Assembly: GCA_024734495.1 (NCBI GenBank)
Contig: JALMQS010000069.1
Coordinates: 472,961 to 536,960, forward strand
Direction of reading: 5' to 3'
From: Forficula auricularia
Taxonomy: Eukaryota > Arthropoda > Insecta > Dermaptera > Forficulidae
DNA length: 64,000 bases
The notes beneath the pieces are model-generated. The model was not told the DNA's origin. It worked only from the letters and a program-made list of their open reading frames with translations, and ran no database searches. Positions 53,895-63,950 of this stretch are shown piece by piece. How positions within the stretch are numbered: the stretch's first letter is position 1; each line of letters begins with the position of its first letter. The translations under genes were made by a program, and so were the position numbers.

Positions 53895-54085
53895 CATTTT
53901 CCCACCCTTTCCCAATCTACTACATGTAAAAAAATTTCATTTTTAATTGCAATTATTACATGTTTGGTGTGGTAAATAGTCTTAAAATTTTAACAGTGTG
54001 TGTATTATGCTTTTACTGACTTATATTCCAAGTTTCGAAGACTTCTTGAATTTTTGCATTTGTGTAAGAGCTACCTTAAGTTCCT
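53895..54085 (+). repeat. Direct repeat, copy 1
   Basis: CCCACCCTTTCCCAATCTAC, TTTCATTTTTAATTGCAATT and CCAAGTTTCGAAGACTTCTT recur at 55200-55385 in the same order and orientation. Non-coding. Confidence 0.65.
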
Positions 54086-55194
54086 AGTACTACTATTTAA
54101 AAAATTCCATTGTAAAGAAAATTTTCCACTTTGTTTAAAGAAAACATATTTCGTAACTCTGATAAAATACTTGAAGACAGTTCAGTAAAAAAAGAGTTCG
54201 GTAAAAATATACCATTTTCAGCAATATTTCAAAAGACAAGAAAACTCAGCTGAAAATTTATAAGAAGATACGTAAGACTTTCTTTAAAATAGTGAATTTT
54301 TACTGTCGTATGAATTTTAATAAATGACTATAAAGTTTTTTTTATTATTTTCCATTATTATTATACGAGCTTTTCGTGCGTGGACTTCGAAGCTCGGTCC
54401 AAAAATTTTATTCCTCTTAAAAAAACCACACTCCAAATGTATACCTGTAAACTCCCGAAAATGCATACTCTCTTAAAAGTTTCGCCTCATTTTCGTCCTT
54501 ACACAGCTACAGAAATGAGGCTCTAGATATGAATCTGGAAGTATTTTTTTTTCTATAATCAACAGCATTGTGATATTTTTTGTGTGGAAATAGATTTATT
54601 TAAATAAAGTGGGATCGTGTGAGGAGGAGAATTATATTATATCATTTTTTTAAAATTTGGGATCGATAATCGATATAAGGCTCCAAATATTCAAAAGAGA
54701 TCAGGTGTTGTTTGTATGACAGGCTGCTCCAGTATTGCCATGAGAAACTCATATGGGCATGCGTGTCTTAAGTTGTTCAATTTTGTAAAAATCAAAAAAT
54801 AAGAATAACAAAATTTAGATTTTTAAAAAATTATAAAAAAGTGGCAAATTATTAAAAAATAAACAAATAATATATAAAAATAAATCAAATAAGATGTGAT
54901 TAATTTCTTCTTCTGTGCGCAAAGAAAAGCGAATTGAATATTTAATTTTGAGTGGCGAAGGGGGGGGGGATAATTATCAATATATTTAATGTTTCTTAAT
55001 TTAAAATTAATTGGAGTCTTTCATTTCAAAATTCGAGTTAAAATTAGAATTATATTTCAAATTTTCCTCGACTTATCTCGACTCAAAACACAAGTTTACC
55101 AACGGCATCAGTGCCCCTGTCGGCAGCCTTAGGTCAGCGTTTCTGCAAATTAATCTGGACTATTCTTATTATAATTATTGATTTTTTTTTAATT
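54086..55194. other. Unassigned sequence between direct repeats
   Basis: No gene or known element was recognised in the 1.1 kb between the two direct repeats. Confidence 0.4.
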
Positions 55195-55385
55195 TTTAAA
55201 ATCTTTTCACACCCTTTTCCCAATCTACCATATGTAAAAAATTTCATTTTTAATTGCAATTATTTCATGTTTGATGTGGTAAATTTGAAATTTTATCAGT
55301 ATGTTTATTATGTATTTAATGACTTATTTTCCAAGTTTCGAAGACTTCTTGAATTTTTGTATTTGTGAAAGAACTACCTTAAAAA
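55195..55385 (+). repeat. Direct repeat, copy 2
   Basis: Second copy of 53895-54085; the match ends at CTACCTTAA in both. Confidence 0.65.
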
Positions 55386-55973
55386 GGAAATATACCTATA
55401 TATAAAGCACCTATATCATACTTCCACAAAATCGATTATTCTTTTTAAATCAACTATTTTTTCAAATTTTCTTTTATAAAGAGAGCATTTCTCCAGAGAC
55501 GTTTGGATTTTTAATTAGTTTTTTGAGATAGTTGTTATAAAGAAATGAATTTATTTATTTATTTAATTTTAATTTGTTTTGCTGTCTTAAAGCAACAGTG
55601 TGTTAGGCAATTTATTCTATGAGGAGATCTAAATAAGGTTAAATAATTTTCTAATTAATATATTAAAGAATAATTAACAATTAACGAGAATTGTTTTTGA
55701 TCGCGTTTTTAAACAAGATATATATATATCGCGAGATTACTGCTGATTGAGGCTATTGTAGTCTGCTCAAATCTTAAGTCTAGACCAAGTGAGAATGAAA
55801 ATGATGTGATCCATCTAGCTATGATCCAGCATCATTTCGCGATTAGCCCGCATGACACTTTTTATATCAAACACTGATATGGATCACCAAATGGATTTGT
55901 AATCTGAGATGTTATATTGAAGGAGACAATAAAAGAGTGTGTTTTCTGCTGGAATTATAAATTTTATTTATTT

Positions 55974-56025
55974 ATAACGAGACTATAGTTTCGAGGGCTT
56001 TGCCCTCTTCATCAGTCTATTACAA
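55974..56025 (-). ncRNA. Type I hammerhead ribozyme-like, sense to the endonuclease
   Basis: On the - strand: CTGATGA (56009-56015), stem II GAGGGC-AAA-GCCCTC, GAAA (55989-55992), AC-TATA-GT and GTC (55981-55983). It lies downstream of the endonuclease frame on the same strand, where terminal ribozymes of Penelope-like elements are known. Confidence 0.75.
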
Positions 56026-56157
56026 TGGATTAACAGGAATTAATTTATGAATGAAAGGTTAAATTCTTTCATGTGGTTAGGTTAAGAAATCGTTCAGGGT
56101 GGGCAAGTTAAGAATTGAAATTTATACTTGTTTTATTATTTTGGTTGTAGGTGGCGT

Positions 56158-56583
56158 TCATGAAGTTTTTATTTTAGCGGCTATTTTTAAAATAAATCTT
56201 TCGGGAATTTCTATTTTCCGATTTAAGAATTTTTTTGGTGAATTATTGTATGATTTTAAAATTTCTAACGATTCGAAAATACTAATTTTTAAGGGATCTA
56301 ATTCTGATCTAATTAATTTAATATTTGATTCATCTGGAAAACAATGTTTCTCGGAGATTAAATGTTCTGCAAATGCACTATGCCCCGAACCCCCTTTAAA
56401 AACCCTTTTGTGTTCCGAAATGCGTGTGTTTAAATTTCGTTCTGTTTTTCCTATATAGGTCGAATCACATTCTCCACATGTTATGGAATAGACACCTTTT
56501 TTTGTCCATTTTTTGAATTTTGTCTTTCTTATTATTGCTAATATCAGATCCCGATGTTCTAGAGGATTTGAAAATAATTTCAT
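56158..56583 (-). pseudogene. Penelope-like GIY-YIG endonuclease domain
   Basis: 141 codons containing GVYSITCGECDSTYIGKTER, the first half of a GIY-YIG nuclease (GVY and YIG), then LNTRISEHKR with the conserved Arg and His, and KHCFPDESN. A Cys pair (CGEC) before YIG and the EH pair are typical of the endonuclease of Penelope-like elements, where it follows the reverse transcriptase. The frame is open and ends at a stop, but RT is missing upstream, so it is a remnant. It could only act if expressed from another promoter. Confidence 0.85.
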
Positions 56584-56616
56584 ATCCTAAAGTTTTGAAT
56601 TTTAATTTTAAAGTTT

Positions 56617-56670
56617 CCGTAATAGACTGATGAAGAGGGCAAAACCCTCGAAACTATAGTCTAGTTATAA
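56617..56670 (+). ncRNA. Type I hammerhead ribozyme-like, antisense arm
   Basis: CTGATGA (56627-56633), stem II GAGGG/CCCTC with one mismatch at the loop side, GAAA (56650-56653), AC-TATA-GT, GTC (56659-56661). Lies on the opposite strand to the endonuclease frame. Confidence 0.7.
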
Positions 56671-57083
56671 ATAAATAAAATTTATAATTCCAGCAGAAAA
56701 CACACTCTTTTATTGTCTCCTTCAATGTATAAAAATTCTGCTACTCTCGGCAAAAAAACTTTCAATTTGAGATGTTATATATTCAATCCCCAAGATTTCA
56801 GCAGACTCCAATAGCCTCAATCAGCAGTAGTCTCGCGATATATATATCTTGTTTAAAAACGCGATCAAAAACAATTCTGGATAATATGTTAATTATTCTT
56901 TAATATATTAATTAAAAAACTATTTAACTTCATTATTTCAAGTCAGAAATATATAAATTCGGATATTATTTTCGCTTAATATCTGACAAAAATCACCTGC
57001 ATTCGATTCGCGATTGAATCAAATATAGGAAACTTATCATCTAAATAAGGGATGTATTAGTGTTAGTGTGTGTGTTGGCTTAC

Positions 57084-57270
57084 TTGCTGAGCTGGGTGGA
57101 AATGAGATTGCTGTGCGGGCTGAATTTGGCTGGCCTCTTGTACATGCTGCAGATGAGCCTCTCGCGGCAGCCTTCGTCTTTATAACCGATATTTTCGAAA
57201 ATTTGGTCGATTTTCTGCAACAAGGGACTATAGAAGGGATCGTAGACGGGAAATGACGAGGACTGCGATT
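57084..57270 (-). CDS. Host gene exon, 187 bp (internal)
   Basis: A strong acceptor (a T-rich tract then CTTTCAG) precedes and a donor (GTAAGC) follows. In the phase given by the exon at 62627-62744, the reading frame is open throughout: SFPVYDPFYSPLLQKIDQIF, NIGYKDEGCRERLICSMYKR and PAKFSPHSNLISTQLS. The Cys-rich, well-conserved look (CRERLIC-MY, FSPHSNLIS) and GC content above the surroundings make this a real coding exon. I do not recognise the family. Entry phase 1, exit phase 2. The gene continues below 57084, but its next exon was not found in the 57-46 kb stretch. Confidence 0.65.
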
Positions 57271-57448
57271 CTGAAAGAAAAAAAAAAAAGTGAAATTTTT
57301 TCGTTAAATTAATGGGATTTAAATTCCTTTACGCATCAAATCATTTGTCGGTCATTCAGAGATAAATACGAAAATGAATTCAAAAAAATTGACTTTTCTA
57401 GTACACATCATATTATTACTCTCACTTACTAGTTTAATAACAAACATA

Positions 57449-57582
57449 ACTTTTTTTGGCTTTTCTGTCCTTCTAGTCATCAACCAATTTACGATACTAT
57501 CATTAAATTATGACTTGTCTGTAGGGATCAGATTTTTAGCGACTCGGATTCGAACCCGAGTCCACTTGATTAGCAGGCTTGT
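57449..57582 (-). mobile_element. tRNA-derived SINE, 5' truncated
   Basis: On the - strand: TACAAGCCTGCTAATCAAGT, ACTCGGGTTCGAATCCGAGT (B box), AAAATCTGATCCC, TAGTATCGTAAATTGG and GACTAGAAGGACAGAAAAGCC plus an A-run. Same family as 19283-19779, lacking the first part of the head. It lies in the intron of the host gene. Confidence 0.7.
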
Positions 57583-57784
57583 ACCCTTTTTTTTGTATAA
57601 TGTCTTTTTTATTGAGCAAATTTGATACAATACATATACAGTTTGATCCAATGACATGTGGGATTTAATTTAAAGAGTGGAATAAGAAATCGTTCATTGC
57701 CCTGCAAAGGGCATTCGCCGATATGGCTAATCGTAAATTTATTTATACAGTAATCATTTGGGAAAATTTAGTCTATTGATTACA

Positions 57785-58435
57785 CTGCTCAACAAAAATT
57801 TAACAAAAATTGCTCCTGGTAAACCTAACATTGGATTCCAGTAGAGTTTTCTACGCTGATTATCCTGCTATTTCCGGATTTTTTACAACACGTCACAGTT
57901 TTGAGATATTATCTGTCAAAATGACGAAAAAGACCATTTTGACCTATTTTCGAGTCCCATTAAATATTAAACAGCAATATTTGAAATCAAAATATTTTGT
58001 TGACGTAATAGAAAACAGCTTCCCCTTTAATTTTCAAATTACCACTTGTTTTTAGCTCAATTAGAACTCGAGTTATAACTAAAAATCTAAGACCTTATAT
58101 TTTTATCTATGTTTTTTTATCCTTTATAATCACGTAGTTTTAGTTTTTTAGTTATAACTCGAGTTCTAATTGAGCTAAAAACAATTGGTAATTTGAAAAT
58201 CAAAGAGGAAGCTGTTTTCTATTACGTCAACAAATTATTGTTATTTCAAATATTGCTGTTTAATATTTAATGGGAGTCGAAAAATAGGTCAAAAATGGCC
58301 TTTTAGTCATTTTGACGGATAATATCTCAAAACTGTGACGTTGTAAAATCGGAAATTGCATGATAATCAGCGTAGAAAACTCTACTGAATCCATTGTTAG
58401 GTTTACGGAAAAAAATTTTGTCCAACAGTGTTATT
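57785..58435. mobile_element. Large foldback element, ~290-bp arms
   Basis: Ends CACTGCTCAACAAAAATTT and the inverse of CACTGTTGGACAAAATTTT bound two long inverted arms (AACTCGAGTTATAACTAAAA meets its inverse around 58075 and 58160). The short open frame inside the left arm is not a gene. Class unknown. Confidence 0.7.
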
Positions 58436-58638
58436 AGATAGAGTATCGGGGATTTTTCGTTATTTTTATCTAGGAAAAAACTCAGGAGAAACCACAGTTT
58501 TTTAGGATGTTTGAGAGAGAACCTTAGTAGGGATTTTGGAAGGACGAAGGATGTGGGGAGAGGGTTATTAGGATGTGAGGTTATATTTTTTTTTTCTATA
58601 ACTATTGTATTGTTATTAACCGACTTTTTACAATTTTA
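58436..58638. other. No feature recognised
   Basis: Short stretch between a foldback and the frame at 58639; nothing recognised. Confidence 0.4.
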
Positions 58639-58887
58639 TTAGGCATCGATCCACCAGTATTTTTTAACATTCACTGTCTCTTTCCTGTCTTTATCAGATA
58701 TTGCTTTGTTGAACTGCCAAAATCTGTATGGATCGTGACCGTCCAGGTGTGGGTCGTAAACAATTCTTTTGTCATTTCTTATTCGAAAAAAGTGGTAAAT
58801 GATTGGAATATTGTTTTCGTCTTGGATGTAGGAGCAGGCTTGTACGCCAACCACTGGCCTAAGCCCCCCCCCCTCCCCTACAAACAT
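58639..58887 (-). CDS. Unidentified coding-like frame ending in a stop
   Basis: The frame reads LRPVVGVQACSYIQDENNIP, YHFFRIRNDKRIVYDPHLDG, HDPYRFWQFNKAISDKDRKE and ends KKYWWIDA. Amino acid composition (Trp, Tyr, His, charged residues) looks like real protein, unlike the AT-driven frames nearby. Upstream is a G-run and a TTTGTAG acceptor-like site. It may be the last exon of a gene or a fragment of an unrecognised element. It cannot be an internal exon of the gene at 57.2/62.7 kb because it ends in a stop. Confidence 0.35.
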   Translation of the reverse strand: MFVGEGGGLRPVVGVQACSYIQDENNIPIIYHFFRIRNDKRIVYDPHLDGHDPYRFWQFNKAISDKDRKETVNVKKYWWIDA

Positions 58888-59157
58888 AACTTAAAAATTA
58901 AAAAAAATTCGAATTGACATTAAATTCGACAAAAAATAAATAATATTTTCAAAACAATTTTTATCAGTATCTATTTTCAAAATATTTATTTGTTTATATT
59001 TGCTTTATATTCCTATCTTAAAGGAATTATTTTTTAAAATTTCTTAAAATTTCCAATTGATAAAGGGAGAATATCACCCAAAACGGTTTGGACATTAAAT
59101 AAAAAATTTCAGATTTTTTTTTTTAATAAAAGATTTGTATTTATTTATACCTATTGA

Positions 59158-59378
59158 AACCACTATTTTCGAATAAAAATCTTTTTCTTCCTTTATTTTC
59201 AACCAACGTTTCGAAAGTTCTTCCTCTCTTCTTTAAGGCCTATAAATACAATTTTTTAAATTTGATTACCAACCCCGCTTCAAATAACTATATAGAACTT
59301 GAAGCCCAATGAATAATGAAAGAACTTCCGAAACATTAGTTGAAAAAAAATAAAGATTTGTATTTCAAAATAGTAGTT
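59158..59378. repeat. Foldback with degenerate hammerhead-like words
   Basis: Left arm on the - strand: TAAAGAAGAG, then AACTTTCGAAACGTTGGTTG; right arm on the + strand: GAACTTCCGAAACATTAGTTG. CTGANGA is lost in both, so these are decayed relatives of the family at 31648 and 47392. Confidence 0.5.
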
Positions 59379-59430
59379 ATATTAGCCTGTTCCTGGGCTG
59401 CAATTCTATTATAATCAAGTTATATTAATA

Positions 59431-60474
59431 GATCATATAAAAAGTCTCCACGAGTTTTTTGCTACATTTTTAAACAGACGATTTCTTTATTGAAAATCAA
59501 TTTTAATCAAGTACATATTGATCATTATTATCTATGACCTTTTACCATTTTTTGGGTAGTTTCATAATTCCATCGGTGTAGAACTTCTGTGGTTTATCGT
59601 CGAAAAACTTGCCTAAGTGATTTTCAGCAGAGCTTCTGTCGGTCAATTTTTTACCATTAAGAGAATTTTGCAGAGACCGAAACAAATGGTAGTCAGACGG
59701 GGTAAGGTCGGGGCCGAGGGGTGATCCGCGATTGGAAGTAGGTGTACACCTCTTAGGAAGTATTTTGGAAGTAGAAGTAGGTGTAGAGCATTTTAGGTTG
59801 CGGTTCACCCCTCGGTCCGGGCTATACCGTGGGTGCATCAAAACTCCCCAACCAAGTTCCGTCAATTTGTTCCGAGTCATCAAAAATGTGTGTGGCTGCG
59901 CATTGTCATGATGATGGAACATTGTGAGTTAATTGATGTAGCACCCAAACATCGAGCTTCTTTTTGTAGCCTGCTCTTTTCAAATGATTCCAAACTGTCA
60001 TGTGGCTGATGTTTATTACCTCCGCTGTTTCCTGACAGCTTGCGTGCCGGTCTTGCTCCACCAGTTGCAAAATTTCATCGACTACTTTTACTGGCGGCCG
60101 ACCAGAGCGAGGTGTATCTTTGACATCAAAATTTCCGGAACGGAATCGAGTAAACCACTCCTGGGTCCTTCATTCACTCACAGCATTCTCACCGTACACT
60201 TCCCAAATTTTTCGGCATGTTTTGCAACGTTTCTGCCTTTTTTATAGTAAAAAATCATCATATGCAGCGTATTTCTTCAAATATTCACTCATTTTCAAAT
60301 CAATATAACTTTTTACACGAGCAACGAATTAGAAAACTATCTTCACAAAAAAGCTAACCTCAAATGTCACCTTTTCAGCACATGTTCGTTTGAGACAATC
60401 GGGTGAGTGTTGCCCGATATATAGGCATCAACACACTCTAGTAGCTAAAAACCACGGAGACTTTTTATATGATC
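59431..60474 (-). mobile_element. Mariner element, internally deleted
   Basis: Terminal inverted repeats are GATCATATAAAAAGTCTCC at both ends. On the - strand the transposase N-terminus is visible in pieces (MSEYLKKYAAY, TQEWFTRFRSGNFDVKDTPR, SGRPPVKVVDE, HMTVWNHLKRAGYKKKLDVW) and then the C-terminus (HHHDNAQPHT, VLMHPRYSPD, PSDYHLFRSLQNSLNGKKL, KPQKFYTDGI). About 150 codons holding the first catalytic Asp are missing, a short insertion splits the YSPDL block, and several stops occur. It is non-functional. Confidence 0.85.
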
Positions 60475-60902
60475 CATTAGTTATTAGTCTTTCCCCCGGG
60501 ACAATTTTTTTAATATATAAACAAAATTAAGTATACTGTAATTCTAAAATTATTTTAAACAATTTTGAATTTTAACTAAAAAACAATGATACCTATTTAA
60601 AGGAAAGTAATAAAATTTGAAAGTAAAAATAAAAATTTTAAAAAAATACTAAGCCCAGAAATTGAATCAATAACTTTTCTCTATTTTTCCAAACCAACTT
60701 ATAAAACGGTCCAGCCAGGCGATTTTTATCAATTTTAAAGAAAAAAATCAAGAAAATTTGTGAAAATGCAAAAAAAGAAGTTATTAAAAAAGTTAATTAT
60801 ACTAGCTAAGTAAAGAAATACATTCATGGGGCCGATTCGAACCAAAATATTACTGTGTTATCTTGAAACGATAAATGTTTTAAATTTCAGTAAATGCTGA
60901 AA

Positions 60903-61813
60903 TACTACCTTGATCAAAAAGTTTCAGGAATTTATTCAGAAAATCAAAAATACAAATTTATTCATCAAAATCGATATTGACCCATTCAAAGGACCTACTC
61001 CCCATCGACTGCAGCGCACTTATGCCAGCGCTTGATCCAATCCTCAAAACATTTTTTATACTCGGTTTGCTGTATGGACTATCAGAGCCGTTTGCGATTT
61101 TTACGATTTTAAAAATGAAATTGTCGTTGCATCAACGAGTTTCTACTAAATTTTGAGTTAAAAACGGTGCGAAAATGTTGAAGAAGTGTTACTCTATCGA
61201 AAACAAACTTTTATGTGTGGCCCAAGTTTTCGTGAGTCTGTCGAGGATGACGAACGCAGTCGATATCGAAAACCGACGAAAACGTCGATAAAATCAAAGA
61301 AATGATGCCCGAAAACTGTAAATTGACTATTTTAGAGATGGCAGCGAACTTGAACATCGCTTACGAATCCGTTCAAGACATTTTTTTTAATGATTTGGCT
61401 AGAGATACCAAAAAAGACCGGATTTGTGGGAATCACGTAACGCGCGGTCGAACAATGCCATCGTTATCAGCAACTTTTTGACTAAGAATGGAACGAATAC
61501 CATCCAAAAGCCACCGAATTCGACCTGATTTAGCCTCCCTGTGACTTCTTCCTGTTCAGTCGACTCAAAAAACCGCTCCGGGGAACGCGTTTTAGCAGCC
61601 AAGAGGAGATAATACAAAAATTGCAGACAGCTAGCTCTGAAGGCCATACCGAAAATCGAATATAAAAAAATGTTTTGGATTGGATTAAGCGCTGGCATAA
61701 GTGCGTTGCAGTCGGTGGGAATTACTTTAAAGGGCACAATATCGAATTTGATGAATAAGTTTGTATTTTAAATTTTATGAAAAAATTCCTAAAACTTTTT
61801 GATCAAGGTAGTA
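60903..61813 (+). mobile_element. Second mariner-type element with extended inverted ends
   Basis: Ends TACTACCTTGATCAAAAAGT match inverted at 61790-61813. The inverted match continues for about 165 bp: 60903-61070 is a copy of the 3' end of the element, including the coding words for the C-terminus. Between them the + strand holds transposase pieces (ESVEDDERS, ALKAIPKIEYKKMF, a KRPDLWESR-like block) with frameshifts, stops and a large deletion. It is a different mariner family from 59431-60474. Confidence 0.75.
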
Positions 61814-62626
61814 TATTTGATCATTTTTTTAATTTATTCAGAAAATTTCAGTTACTTCATCTCATTTAGACTTAACCAAGATAAATTTTATTAAATTGTT
61901 GAATTTTTCTTAAAAGACCACTTCAGTCTTCGCCACCCATTCACTGAAATCCCACATCCCCTTCTTATTTTCTTTGTTGTGAGATTCAATCTTGACTTAC
62001 GGGTGTTAGATTTTCTTTGCTAACATTTTCCAGCATCTTTGTCTGAAAAATATGTATCAATAGTTCAGTGAGCCTGGTTCCTGGTCTCGATACCAAGCTT
62101 TCTTTTTACAAAATTGGTCGATAACACCATCTTACTTACATCATCGAATGTAGAGCTTTTCCTTGTCATAAACTACTAATTTTTTCCTTTTACCTGCTAA
62201 AAATTTAATGATCAACTTATTTTTTAGCATGTTAACGTAAAAAAATCCCAATCGCTGGTCTATATTTTCTGATCATAAAAAATTCAAATTAAAGGGGTAT
62301 CTAACTGAAAATTTGTATTTAAGTTATATCATAAACGTTGAAGTCCGTTATACGGATCATCTCGTCCACTAAGTGAGAATTCTAATTACGAATTACTAAT
62401 TACTATGCTTTACTATGGAAATTACAGTGGACACAAAGTAGACAGACATGCACTTTAAGTATGAATTTATTTAATTGAATAGTCATATGAGTGTGTGTGT
62501 GAGTGTGACCTTAATTTAAACCACACATTGACACTTTAACTTATAAATTATATTCCGCTAGCCCATTTAGAAAAACAAATAAAGCCAATAGATAATTAAA
62601 TTAACAAATAAATAAATAAATCTTAC
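61814..62626. other. Intron-like sequence; possible micro-exon
   Basis: No gene recognised. A 42-bp segment (62001-62042, - strand) lies between CATATTTTTCAG and GTAAGTCAAG and is open in one frame, but not in the phase of the flanking coding exons. Confidence 0.35.
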
Positions 62627-62744
62627 CTATTTTTATTCCTTGTTTATTATTATTATTCGTTTGTTGCACTTCAAGAAGAATTTGCTGTTTTCGTAATGCG
62701 TCCTGTTTCAGTTTCAGTTGCAGTTGTTGTTGTTTTTGTTGCTC
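62627..62744 (-). CDS. Host gene exon, 118 bp (Gln/Lys-rich)
   Basis: Follows TTTTTTTCACTCGAAAG and precedes GTAAGA. Only one frame is open: EQQKQQQLQLKLKQDALRKQ, QILLEVQQTNNNNKQGIKI, a Gln-rich probable coiled coil. The exon ends after the first base of a codon, which matches the entry phase of the exon at 57084-57270; the joined junction reads GIKIESQSSS. The acceptor is not ideal. It probably belongs to the same - strand gene, with an intron of about 5.4 kb filled by mobile elements. Confidence 0.55.
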
Positions 62745-62954
62745 CTTTCGAGTGAAAAAAATTAAAAATTACATATTTATCTACAAATATAAATGAAAAA
62801 GGGGAACACGAGCTTAAACACTTGCATTTTAGTGACATTAACAACCTTTTGGCAAACTTTTTTTGGAAGTAATTGTCACAAAAAGTAGAGAAAAATTAAG
62901 AAGCCGGAATTTTAGAGGTAGATAAGTAAATATATTATTAAATCACACATAATT

Positions 62955-63020
62955 ATCTATAACTATTTATTGGACACAAACAACAAATATTACAATATTA
63001 TTATGACTTTTCGATCGACT
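62955..63020 (+). repeat. Diverged copy of the 806-993 MITE flank and arm
   Basis: ATTATCTATAACTATTTATTG, ACACAAACAACAAATATTAC and CGATCGACTTATTATTCT parallel 755-840. The inverted second arm is missing. Confidence 0.45.
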
Positions 63021-63569
63021 TATTATTCTTCGATTATAATAACCCAATTCTTCTTTGAACTTTAATATTTTGATATTTTCCATTTTAATGCCGGTTAATA
63101 TTTCCATATTATAGATTAATTATCAATTTCGAGCCCGAAGAAACATCTCTACACTGAAAAAACAATTTCTTTATGATAAATATATTGTTTGAGTTGAGCA
63201 TTTTTAATGAGCTCTTATTTATTCCAAAGATATTTGATTAATAATCAAGATATATCGAAATCCATTCCAAATATGACCAAATTTTTAGGTATTTAATCCA
63301 AATATATTATATACTTGAGTGATCTATTTTATTCTATTAGATATCTCTTAATATCAAATGAATGTCTTGTTTACTTCTAGTGAAACCTCTTATTATATCT
63401 AAACGAATGTTTTTTTATCATAAAACGACTTAGATTTTTTGCAAATAGTGATATCTTAATAATTAAGATATTTAAAAAAAATTAACAAAAATTTTGTTTA
63501 CATTATTAATTGTTTTTTTTTTAATTTTAAAACCCACTATAAGATTACAAGAAATATTAATATATATTA
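63021..63569. other. AT-rich sequence, nothing recognised
   Basis: No gene or repeat partner was seen. Confidence 0.4.
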
Positions 63570-63950
63570 AAATTAGATTACCTTGTATCTTAAATCAAAT
63601 ATAATAATTAATTCAAATTTTTATCTAATTAATTCAACCAAATGAATAATTAAAATAAATATTTATATAATTCATTTGATTGAATATAGATTCTACATCA
63701 AATGAATATACTCATCTTCTAGTCAGAAATACATACCTATATTTATTATAAATAAAAAATATTCAATTTTATATCATTTCTTGTCATAATTACGTATTAT
63801 TCCATTTAAATACCCAACTAGATATTAAATTTAACTATTCCACTATTTTACTCAAATAACAATATTTTCATAATTTACTTATTGGTGCTTGGTTCAAATA
63901 GCAGCATCTTAACTATTAATATATCTAGAGTTGCTCCAAAAATATGAGAA
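63570..63950 (-). repeat. Dispersed repeat, copy 2
   Basis: Inverted match of 43840-44160, with AATTCATTTGATTGAATATA, TTATTGGTGCTTGGTTC and CTAGAGTTGCTCCAAAA. The right end stops at AAAATATGAG. Confidence 0.7.

Larger units (their letters stand above)
55905..56780 (-). mobile_element. Penelope-like element with target duplication
   Basis: An 850-bp insertion (55918-56767) lies between two copies of TGAGATGTTATAT (55905-55917 and 56768-56780). It carries a GIY-YIG endonuclease frame on the - strand and inverted ends, each with a hammerhead-like core. The ends match the foldbacks at 13960 and 23641. The RT part is absent, so this is a truncated copy retaining the 3' endonuclease region and the terminal repeats. 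Confidence 0.85.
55650..57030. mobile_element. Foldback element, third copy, with nested Penelope-like element
   Basis: ATTAATATATTAAAGAATAA, CGCGAGATTACTGCTGATTG, GTGATCCATCTAGCTATGAT and GATTCGCGATTGAATCAAAT correspond to the foldback at 19930-24505. The two halves are inverted around the Penelope-like insertion at 55918-56767. Confidence 0.6.

Noticed and set aside
57810..58055. 81-codon + strand frame as a gene
   Set aside because: It lies in one arm of a foldback and its composition follows the repeat; the other arm does not conserve it.
61399..61737. 112-codon - strand frame as a gene
   Set aside because: It is the antisense of mariner transposase remnants on the + strand.
62001..62042. 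42-bp micro-exon on the - strand with good acceptor and donor
   Set aside because: Its only open frame is phase 0, while the exons on both sides need phase 1; in that phase it contains a stop. It may be an alternative or fortuitous exon.
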